This document shows, one piece after another, positions 1 to 6,800 of a stretch of 8,073 nucleotides of DNA. The translations under genes were made by a program, and so were the position numbers. The first letter of the stretch is position 1, and every line of letters begins with the position of its first letter. The stretch is from positions 1 to 8,073 of the forward strand of contig CALEYM010000165.1 of NCBI GenBank assembly GCA_937926185.1. The letters run 5' to 3'. Source of the DNA: an uncultured Bacteroidota bacterium (GTDB lineage: Bacteria; Bacteroidota; Bacteroidia; Chitinophagales; Saprospiraceae). The notes below the pieces were generated by a model. The model was not told where the DNA came from. It saw only the letters and a list, made by a program, of their open reading frames with translations, and ran no database searches.

Positions 1-418
1 TCAAAAAGGGTTTCATAAAGCCCTGGATTTAGTCCTTTGGTTTGAACGTGTTTGCCGGTGGCGGAGTGGTTAATGGGATAAATGTCAGATTAGTAAAATA
101 ATAATTTGAAAAGAACGGGTTGTCCTTTAATTTGATCGCACAACCATTTAAAACATAAAATAAATGATGGAAGCGGGCCAATCAAAAAAGGCGGGAACTT
201 GAATGGTTTTCGAGGCGTATTCCGTGTCTTACTGCCTGAGTGTCAGGTACTAAGGCCATCTCCCGGTTTTAATCTTGCCGGCAACCCGGTGCGCCCCGCC
301 AGCATCGCTGTTTGAGGGCAGATTCGGCAGAGAGATGGAGGCAAAAACCTTGTAAATAAATTGTTATGCGGTGTTTTGGCTCTAACTGCAAGGCTACCAG
401 CGTTTTATGACTTTTTTG
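1..418. other. Gene-free stretch at left edge
   Basis: I find no convincing gene, tRNA, tmRNA, SRP RNA or RNase P signature here. The first 200 bases are AT-rich and the next 150 or so are more GC-rich. One plus-strand frame is open from the left edge to a TAA at 71-73 and could be the last 23 codons of a gene outside the window, but it is too short to judge. A minus-strand ATG at 14-16 could start a gene that runs off the left edge. Small structures include a 5-bp hairpin at 235-247 (CCTGA, GTG, TCAGG), a 10-base palindrome TTGCCGGCAA at 275-284, and a weak stem 118-123/140-145. None is strong enough for a call. Confidence 0.5.
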
Positions 419-943
419 TTAAAATAGTTGCCCGGCTTCCGTCCGAACTGCAATAATTGCCCGCTGCAAGGGCGTGGGAAAACCCTGTTCATCCAGGGCT
501 GCAAAGAGTTTTTTCACCAACGCTTCGGCATCTTCTTTGGGGTCGAGGCCCTCTCCGGCATGTGTGATCATCGACAGGGTTTGTTCCCGCGCCACCCGCA
601 TGATCTGCCACAACGTTTCGGATACGAAAAGCTGTTGGGAGGTGTTGTGTTCAAATTCCTGACTGATGGCAAGCAGTAAGGCGCCGGTTAGTTCGCCCAC
701 CGTCATACCGGGTGTACGGATACGCAACAGGGCATTGGGTATCTCTACCCTGTCGCAAAGCAGGGTCAGGCGTTCGTACGCCTGCAGTCGCAGTGGCAAC
801 GTGATCTTTTGCGCGTCTTGCCGGAGGCGCATGTGGTCGATGCGTTGCCGCTCATCGAGGAGCATTTTGAGCAGGAAATAGGCCGTAAAAAAAACGACCA
901 GGGCCGGTATGGTATATTTGAGCAATTCGAAAAACAATTCCAT
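419..943 (-). CDS. Membrane-anchored conserved protein, DUF7935-like
   Basis: This is a 174-residue protein with one N-terminal membrane segment (about residues 8-29), followed directly by a charged stretch (DERQR) and a long, mostly helical soluble domain. The start of the soluble domain, around LPLRLQAYERLTLLCDRV, and the middle motif EFEHNTSQQLFVS resemble a conserved Bacteroidota family that I believe is now named DUF7935; this is recalled, not searched. The length and the C-terminal GQLF also fit. No catalytic motif is visible and the function is unknown. The positive charges after the segment suggest a cytoplasmic C-terminal domain. The ATG at 941-943 places the membrane segment at the extreme N-terminus, and no clear Shine-Dalgarno sequence precedes it, which is usual in this phylum. 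The gene is divergent from the iron-sulfur carrier gene across a 124-base spacer. Confidence 0.85.
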   Translation of the reverse strand: MELFFELLKYTIPALVVFFTAYFLLKMLLDERQRIDHMRLRQDAQKITLPLRLQAYERLTLLCDRVEIPNALLRIRTPGMTVGELTGALLLAISQEFEHNTSQQLFVSETLWQIMRVAREQTLSMITHAGEGLDPKEDAEALVKKLFAALDEQGFPTPLQRAIIAVRTEAGQLF

Positions 944-980
944 ATTAAAGGGGATAAAGCTGTTTTTAAAAAACGGGCGG

Positions 981-988
981 CAAAGGTA
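981..988 (-). promoter_or_regulatory. Possible -7 box for the 419-943 gene
   Basis: On the minus strand these bases read TACCTTTG, an exact match to the Bacteroidota -7 consensus TAnnTTTG. The box lies 37 bases ahead of the ATG, a reasonable leader. No TTG is found at the expected -33 distance, so the call is weak. Confidence 0.3.
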
Positions 989-1014
989 ATCAGACCGTGT
1001 TAAACATATTTGCC

Positions 1015-1043
1015 TTGTTTACCGTTTATTGTCCGTAAATTTG
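1015..1043 (+). promoter_or_regulatory. Promoter of the iron-sulfur carrier gene
   Basis: A TTG at 1015-1017 is followed after 18 bases by TAAATTTG at 1036-1043, an exact match to TAnnTTTG, the -7 box of the Bacteroidota housekeeping sigma factor. The implied transcript start near 1048-1050 gives a leader of about 20 bases before the ATG at 1068. A 10-base palindrome, CGCAATTGCG (1047-1056), covers the predicted start point and could be an operator; that part is inference. Confidence 0.6.
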
Positions 1044-1067
1044 CAACGCAATTGCGATTAGTTTAAT

Positions 1068-1430
1068 ATGGAAACATTACTTGAAAAAACGACGGTTACC
1101 GCGGCGCCCGTTTCCCTGACAGCCGAAGCGGTAGAACAACTGAACCTGATTCGCGAGCAGGAAAATATTCCGGGCGACTATTGCCTTCGCGTAGGCGTCA
1201 AAGGCGGCGGGTGTTCGGGCTTTTCTTATGTGCTCGGATTTGACCTTCCTGCTGAAAACGACGATGTGTTCGAGTTAAACGGCATTCGTGTGGTGCTGAA
1301 CAAAGCGCACGCTATTTATCTGCTGGGCATGGAGGTTGATTTTGTAAACGGCCTGCAGAACCGGGGCTTTACCTTTAATAACCCGAACGCTTCCTCGACC
1401 TGCGGCTGCGGGACGTCTTTTTCAGCCTGA
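1068..1430 (+). CDS. A-type iron-sulfur carrier (IscA/SufA/ErpA family)
   Basis: This 120-residue protein belongs to the HesB/IscA family of A-type carriers, small cytoplasmic proteins that receive [Fe-S] clusters from the assembly scaffold and pass them to target enzymes. The three conserved cysteine ligands are present: Cys49 in GVKGGGCSGFSY, and Cys112 and Cys114 in the C-terminal STCGCGTSF. The body between them (GMEVDFVNGLQNRGFTFNNPNA) is typical, and the length is slightly above the usual 105-115 because of about 13 extra N-terminal residues. I cannot tell the IscA, SufA and ErpA paralogues apart from this, so no symbol is given. The gene stands alone, with its own promoter and no suf or isc genes next to it in the window. 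It converges on the rlpA-like gene with only 33 bases between the stops. Confidence 0.95.
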   Translation: METLLEKTTVTAAPVSLTAEAVEQLNLIREQENIPGDYCLRVGVKGGGCSGFSYVLGFDLPAENDDVFELNGIRVVLNKAHAIYLLGMEVDFVNGLQNRGFTFNNPNASSTCGCGTSFSA

Positions 1431-1434
1431 CCAC

Positions 1435-1459
1435 GCCGGTCCCTTTCCGAACAACCGGC
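1435..1459. terminator. Weak hairpin between convergent stops
   Basis: GCCGGT at 1435-1440 can pair with ACCGGC at 1454-1459 across a 13-base loop. It fills the 33-base gap between the two convergent genes, so it could end transcription from both sides. There is no T-run on either side, so an intrinsic terminator is only a possibility. Confidence 0.3.
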
Positions 1460-1463
1460 ACAA

Positions 1464-2348
1464 CTACTGACCCATGTCAACCACGAAAGCAGATTTGTAT
1501 CCTCTGGAAGCAGCTTTTTTGAGCTGCGCTTCCGCTTCTTTCCGTGTGGGGTATGGGCCAAGGATCAATTTAAAGGTCGCAATGCCCAGGTCTTTTCTTT
1601 CCTCGTGATTGACGACCACTTTACCGGGCCAGGTCGCCTGCAGTTTGGAAATTTCTTTAAACAGGTGCTCTGTTGTGCTGAGTGAGCTGACTTGCAGACC
1701 AAAGCCGCTCTTTGCGACGGGCCGCAGGGACACCTGGTAAGATTCCGATCCCTGGACATCTGAATTGATAGCACTACTTGCAGGAGCGGATGCCAGCGAT
1801 TTGGCGGCGGTGCTGTAAGTTGCAGGAACTACGCCCTTCTTTGATTGAGCAGCCTGGACTTTCGCGGCAGACTTGGTGGCAGGCGTAGTGCTGTAGGTAA
1901 CCGGCGTTACATCCGACTCCAGCTCTTTGGGCAGCACCCGGCTCGAAACCGGAATCGCTTTTGCAGTTTGCTGTTCATTTACCACTTCGATTTTTACCCG
2001 TGTAACGCCATCCCGGATCAGTCCTATGGACTCGGCAGCCTTGCGGGAAATATCGGTTACGTAGCCATCCAGATATGGACCGCGGTCATTTACGCGCACG
2101 ACGACCGATTTTTTATTGTCCAGCCGGGTTACTTTGATTTTTGTGCCAAAAGGCAGCGTTTTGTGCGCGCAAGTGAGCAGGTTTTTATCGTATTTTTCGC
2201 CACTCGATGTTTTTCTTCCATGAAGATTATCGGCATAATAGCCGCATTTGCCGTACTCGACACTTGTTTTTTTTGTTTGGGCGAAGAGTGCAGTGGTTGT
2301 CAGGAGACTGAAAAGACCGGTGAACAGGATTATGGTTAGGCGCATCAT
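1464..2348 (-). CDS. rlpA: RlpA-like septal lytic transglycosylase with SPOR domain
   Basis: This 294-residue exported protein has a signal peptide (residues 1-23, likely cut after TALFA), a double-psi beta-barrel domain (about 33-123), a Ser/Ala/Thr-rich linker (about 124-213) and a C-terminal SPOR domain (about 215-290). The barrel carries the family motifs HGRKTSSGEKYD, LPFGTKIKVT and VRVNDRGPYLDGYVTDIS. Glu51, His62 and Asp88 have the same spacing as the active-site trio reported for Pseudomonas aeruginosa RlpA. Such enzymes cleave glycan strands lacking stem peptides, and SPOR domains bind those strands at the division septum. Unlike E. coli RlpA there is no lipobox, so it should be free in the periplasm. 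Cys35 and Cys60 are an unusual pair. The linker holds PVTYST (149-154) and PATYST (175-180), 26 residues apart. Two adjacent ATGs occur at the start; the first is used here. Confidence 0.93.
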   Translation of the reverse strand: MMRLTIILFTGLFSLLTTTALFAQTKKTSVEYGKCGYYADNLHGRKTSSGEKYDKNLLTCAHKTLPFGTKIKVTRLDNKKSVVVRVNDRGPYLDGYVTDISRKAAESIGLIRDGVTRVKIEVVNEQQTAKAIPVSSRVLPKELESDVTPVTYSTTPATKSAAKVQAAQSKKGVVPATYSTAAKSLASAPASSAINSDVQGSESYQVSLRPVAKSGFGLQVSSLSTTEHLFKEISKLQATWPGKVVVNHEERKDLGIATFKLILGPYPTRKEAEAQLKKAASRGYKSAFVVDMGQ

Positions 2349-2377
2349 AAAGTGGTTTTAATGTTAAGAATTGATAA

Positions 2378-2409
2378 CAAAGATAATACAAGTTCCAGTT
2401 GAAATGCAA
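2378..2409 (-). promoter_or_regulatory. Promoter of the rlpA-like gene
   Basis: Read on the minus strand, TTG (2409-2407) is followed after 21 bases by TATCTTTG (2385-2378), an exact TAnnTTTG match. The box ends 29 bases ahead of the first ATG, giving a leader of roughly 20-25 bases. Geometry matches the promoter of the iron-sulfur carrier gene. Confidence 0.6.
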
Positions 2410-2457
2410 GGGAATAGCTTGATTTTCAGATATTTGGGCAAAAAACGAATTTCTGCT

Positions 2458-2469
2458 GCAAATATTTGC
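2458..2469. promoter_or_regulatory. 12-base palindrome, possible operator
   Basis: GCAAATATTTGC is a perfect palindrome 29 bases ahead of the oxidase ATG, in the spacer between two divergent genes. It contains a TATTTG that resembles part of a -7 box. It may be an operator or part of the oxidase promoter; no exact TAnnTTTG occurs on the plus strand of this spacer. Chance remains possible because the sequence is AT-rich. Confidence 0.25.
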
Positions 2470-2498
2470 GCTGAATAAACGTCTTTTCGTATCAAAAT

Positions 2499-3770
2499 AT
2501 GCAAAAAATTACCGCTCTTGACCGCCAAAGAACAATTTACATAGATGGCGCAGCCGGACGCCGGCAGGATATTCCCTTCCAGCCGGAATTGCTCGCACAA
2601 CGCGCGCGCCTGGCTATGCGTCCGGAGGCTTTCGCCTATATTGCCGGCGGCGCAGGTTTGGAAGATACGGTGAAAACAAATGCCGGTGATTTTGCTCATT
2701 GGCGTATCGTGCCCAGGATGCTGCGAAACGTGGAAGAGCGGGATACTTCCCTGACCTTGTTTGGACGGGCCATGCCTGCGCCGTTTTTCCTGGCGCCTGT
2801 CGGCGTACTGGAAATGGCGCATCCGGAAGCCGACCTTGCCGTGGCGAGGGCGGCGGCCCAACTGGGCATACCATATATATTTTCCAACCAGGCTTCCGTT
2901 CCCATGGAGACCTGCGCCGCGGCGATGCAGGATACGCCCCGCTTTTTTCAGTTGTACTGGAGTCGTTCCGATGAGTTAGTGGTCAGTTTTTTGCAACGTG
3001 CCGAGGCCTGCGGTTGTACCGGCATTGTTGTTACGCTCGATACCACCATGCTGGGCTGGCGCACCCGCGACCTGGAACTGGCTTCCCTGCCCTTTTTAAA
3101 AGGTATGGGCATTGCACAATATACCTCGGATCCTGTTTTCCGCCGGTTAATGGACGAACCTGCCGAAGCCCCGGTTGCCAAACCGCGGATCACCTGGGAA
3201 GCTATTCGAACCCTGATCAGCGCAAACCGAAAGTATCCCGGGCCCTTTTGGAACAATCTCCGGTCCGGGGCCGGCCTGAAGGCAGTGCGCACCTTTATCC
3301 GGCTATATTCCCGGCCTAATATCACCTGGACTGATCTCCCTTTTTTACGCAAACACACCCGCCTGCCCATTATTTTAAAAGGCATTTTACATCCCGATGA
3401 CGCCCGGAAAGCGCTCGATTACGGCATCGACGGCATATATGTTTCCAATCACGGCGGCCGCCAGGTAGACGGGGCGATCAGCGCTATCCGGGCTTTGCCA
3501 AAGGTAGTGGAAGCCGCGCGTGACAAAGTCCCGGTGCTGGTGGACAGCGGATTCCGGGGTGGCGCCGACGTATTTAAGGCGCTGGCACTCGGCGCCGCGG
3601 CCGTCGGGATCGGCCGGCCCTATTGTTATGCGCTGAGTATCGGCGGCCAGGCCGGCGTGGAAACCTTGCTGGCCAACTGGCTGGCCGACTTTGAACTGAC
3701 CATGGGCCTGGCAGGATGTAAAAACCTGGAAGAAGTGCGGGCAAGTAAGCTAGTGATGAGTGATGAGTGA
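2499..3770 (+). CDS. FMN-dependent 2-hydroxyacid oxidase, lactate 2-monooxygenase type
   Basis: This 423-residue cytoplasmic TIM-barrel flavoprotein belongs to the glycolate oxidase/lactate dehydrogenase family. The family signature SNHGGRQ is at 316-322, with the catalytic base His318 and Arg321. Other expected active-site residues are Tyr47, Tyr153 (FQLYW), Thr179, Asp181, Arg188 and Lys294; the FMN phosphate site is around Asp349-Arg353 and Gly372-Arg373. APVGV (Gly102), LDTTMLGWRTRDL and the long segment after it (about 193-285) follow Mycobacterium smegmatis lactate 2-monooxygenase, which turns lactate and O2 into acetate, CO2 and water; the loop here looks about 25-30 residues longer. 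Oxidase or dehydrogenase action on lactate or another 2-hydroxyacid is also possible. The last eight residues, SKLVMSDE, are encoded by the inverted repeat at 3744-3828, so the native C-terminus may have been replaced. Confidence 0.92.
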   Translation: MQKITALDRQRTIYIDGAAGRRQDIPFQPELLAQRARLAMRPEAFAYIAGGAGLEDTVKTNAGDFAHWRIVPRMLRNVEERDTSLTLFGRAMPAPFFLAPVGVLEMAHPEADLAVARAAAQLGIPYIFSNQASVPMETCAAAMQDTPRFFQLYWSRSDELVVSFLQRAEACGCTGIVVTLDTTMLGWRTRDLELASLPFLKGMGIAQYTSDPVFRRLMDEPAEAPVAKPRITWEAIRTLISANRKYPGPFWNNLRSGAGLKAVRTFIRLYSRPNITWTDLPFLRKHTRLPIILKGILHPDDARKALDYGIDGIYVSNHGGRQVDGAISAIRALPKVVEAARDKVPVLVDSGFRGGADVFKALALGAAAVGIGRPYCYALSIGGQAGVETLLANWLADFELTMGLAGCKNLEEVRASKLVMSDE

Positions 3771-3828
3771 TGTTGATGAGGGGGCCATCACTCATCACTC
3801 ATCACTCATCACTCATCACTAGCTTACT
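3744..3828. repeat. Heptad-built inverted repeat between convergent genes
   Basis: The left arm (3744-3772) is AGTAAGCT followed by three AGTGATG heptads, the first starting at 3752. The right arm (3800-3828) is its exact 29-base reverse complement, CATCACT three times then AGCTTACT. Two further CATCACT units (3786-3799) extend the right side inward, making five in all, and a decayed unit (TTGATG) follows the left arm. The 27-base centre contains AGGGGGCC. The RNA of either strand would fold into a long hairpin, so it may act as a two-way transcription terminator, although no T-run follows either arm. Each arm carries stop codons in all three frames when read inward. No direct duplication of flanking bases is visible. 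The unequal heptad number suggests slippage. This might be a member of a dispersed repeat family, which one window cannot show. Confidence 0.85.
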
Positions 3829-6800
3829 ACTTTCCGCTGAAAAGGATTTTTCCGCTTGACTGCAACTTGCCTTGCCGGAGGTCAAACCAATATACGCCGT
3901 TTTGTTCAAAGCATGTTGCCGGAACGTGGAACACCGGCTGACTGCTTGCCATTTCATAAATGATTTGCCCCTTGCTGTTGAATATCCGCACTTGCGTTTC
4001 TGCTTGTTGCTTACCCTGAATTTTGAACCAGCAACCGTCAAGTCCGAAAGGATTCGGATAGGTTTGTACCTGAAGCGTGGCGGCAGCGGTATTTTCCCAA
4101 TTTATAAAGGGACGTAAAGCCGTACCATCCGGCAGAAATGCGGCGGGTGGAGTGGGGGAGGGGCCGGCATGGAGCGCGCCGTTTAAATGACCGGTAGCCT
4201 TTGCCCGAAACACTGCTTTGAACAGAGCGCTTCCATCTGCTTTCACTTTTGGATAGCCGAGACGAAGATTTGCCGGATTTTCAGCGCAAAATGTGAAACA
4301 ATTTTTTCCACCCGGTTTTAAGGCGAAATGCTCAACCGCGACCCCGGCCGCCAAAGGCTCTATTCGCTGTAAATCAAGTATTTGCGGATCGAACGTTATG
4401 GTGAACTGCGCCCCCGCCAGGTTTGCCCATTCTGCTGAAACGACCGTTTCCACCCGGTCGCCCGGACGGAAGTACTGATCCTGCATGTTAATTGGCCAAG
4501 CGCCTTGCCACCGCTCTTCCGCCTGCCCTGCAAAGGCCGGAGAAGCGCTGCCGTTCACGTCGCCGACTTTCAATCCGGTAAAATGCACGGCAATCGGCTG
4601 GGCCGGCGGTTGGGCGGGCAGGGATGGGTTGGCAACTTCCGGAAAAATGGTACTGAACGGGTTGTTGGGGTTCGGAAACGTAAAGTCGTTCGGTATAAAT
4701 CGCCAGGAATTGGAATTCGGAAATGTCTGATCCAGGCCCAGGATAAGTTTGCGCAGGGTGACAATGTCGAAGGTGGTGATACTGCGCGAGTTATTGGCAT
4801 CGGCGGCGATCAATTTATAAGGCGAATTAAGCGAGTCCAGGCCGAGTATATGTTTGTTGATCAGCACCAGATCGAAGGTGCTTACGCCGTTGAGCGGGTC
4901 ACTGTTCAACACCGGGCGGATACCGGAACTCAGACATTGCGCGCCAAAAAGGATGGCGTATTCTCCATTGGGATCGGTGTTTTGGAGCGGTTGGTTGCAC
5001 ACTTCCACCTCGGCGATACCCTGGCCGGCTTCCGTTTTGATGGTACCGGCAATCAAAAGGGAATTCGCGGGCGGCTGGATGGAGAACACGGAATCGATGG
5101 GATAAGTCCACAGCCCGCGCGCATGGGTGGCGGCAACCAGCTCGTTACGCACCGGGTTTCGTTCCAGGTCGAAAACAGGTATAAAAGGCATGCTGACACC
5201 CAGGCGTTGCCATTGTTGCCCGCTGTTCAGACTGAGGTATACGCCTGCGTCAGTGGCGGCAAACAAAACGCTGTCGGCATGACCCGGCAACACCAGCAGG
5301 TCATTCACCGGTATGTTGGGCAGGTTTCCGCTGATGTTCGTCCAGGTTTGGCCGTTGTTGTCCGAGCGGTGAACGTGCGGGATATACTCATTGTCGCGAA
5401 AGCCCGAATGGGTGACGAATATCCGGCTGGAAAGGGTGGGAGAGGCGATCACCGAGGTGACGTACCGGTCGGGCAAACCGGCCGTGATGTTTGTCCATGC
5501 GCCCTTGGGTTCGGCGCGCCAAACATTCCCGTCGGAGGTGCCGGCCAGCAGTTTTTCGGCCAGCACCGGCGACTCGTCGACGCAGGTAATGGTGTGAAAA
5601 CGCGGCTCGTAGATCACTCCGTCAGTCAGGTCGCCGGAGATCGGGCCCCAGCCGGAGCCATTTTCAGAAAAATACATCCGGTAGGTGCCCGCGTACAAGC
5701 GCCCCGGTACGTGAGGGCTCATCACAAAAGGCAGATCCCAGCTACAGCGATCGTCGGTACCCAGGCAGGGCTCTCCATAACTCCAGGTGGTGCCGCCGTC
5801 GGTCGTTTTATGAATTTCGCCGTTTTGGGTTTCCACCCAGAACAGTTTGGGGTCGTCGGGATGAAAGGCCGTGCGAAAACCGTCGGCGGAAAAAACGGAT
5901 GCCCAGCTGTTGTATATGCTGCCGTTGCCTTTGCGGATGCCGTTGTCCTGCGCGCCGGCCCAGTATATGTTGGGCTCGTGCGGATTGAAGTTGGTGCGGT
6001 AGAACTGGGTGGTGGGCAGGTTATTGCTTTTTTTCCAGGCCATTTGACCGGGCGGGTTGCGGTACACGCCGCCGTCGCATCCCAGGTAACGCACGCCGTT
6101 TTCGGCAAACTGCACGTCATGTATATCGGCGTGCGCGTTGGCCGCGGGTTGCCATTGGGTGCTGCCGGCGGCTTTTCGCCAGAGCAGTATGGCTAAAAAA
6201 TATACTTCTTCGTCGTTCACTGGGTTCAGCCGGATCTTACCGAAATACCAACCAAAATTGGCGCAGGCGTCTTCGAGCGCCACGATGTTCATGCTCGTCC
6301 AGGTGGCGCCGCCATCGGTCGATTTGTACAGTCCGCCCGGGGTGGACAATGAGTCGACGTATACGGCATATAGTTTATTGGGGGTATGCTGTGAAATGGC
6401 CAACCCGGTACGACCCATGATGCCAGTGGGCAAACCGCCGCCGAGTTGGGTCCAGGTTTCGCCGCCGTCGGTTGTTTTGTATACCCGCGCGTGCGGCCCG
6501 TAAATGAGTGATTCCTGGTTGTTCCGGATACGATCCCAGAAAGAAGCGTACAGAACTTGCGGGTTGAAGGGGTCCATCACCAGGTCGCTGGCGCCGGCCT
6601 GGGTACTGACAAATAAAACTTTTTGCCAGCTGAGCCCGCCGTCTAAACTTTTATACACGCCCCGGTGTTCATCACGCACGTACGGATTGCCCATAATGGC
6701 CGTGTACAACACGGCGGAATTCGACGGATCGACGAGCACTTTGGAAATAATTCCTTCCTGGCCGAGCGCGAGGTAATTCCAGGTTTCGCCGCCGTCGGTA

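Noticed and set aside
53..80. tRNA-like 5' half (GCCGGTGGCGGAGTGGTTAA)
   Set aside because: No anticodon stem, TpsiC arm or matching acceptor strand follows at the needed distance.
428..1003. Several short plus-strand frames over 428-1003
   Set aside because: They are antisense to the DUF7935-like gene, which has a membrane segment and recognisable family motifs.
1845..2339. 164-codon open frame on the plus strand
   Set aside because: It is antisense to the well-supported rlpA-like gene and shows no family features.
3752..3820. CRISPR-like array of short repeats
   Set aside because: The units are seven bases long, directly adjacent, without spacers, and are inverted between the arms.
3802..4041. 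79-codon minus-strand frame ending in SKLVMSDE
   Set aside because: It overlaps the C-terminal sorting domain of the secreted gene in another frame. The shared ending only reflects the inverted repeat.
4505..6196. 563-codon open frame on the plus strand
   Set aside because: It lies wholly opposite the secreted propeller gene, whose protein has clear domains. Its translation has no recognisable motif; it reflects the high GC content at third positions and the repeated Asp-box codons.
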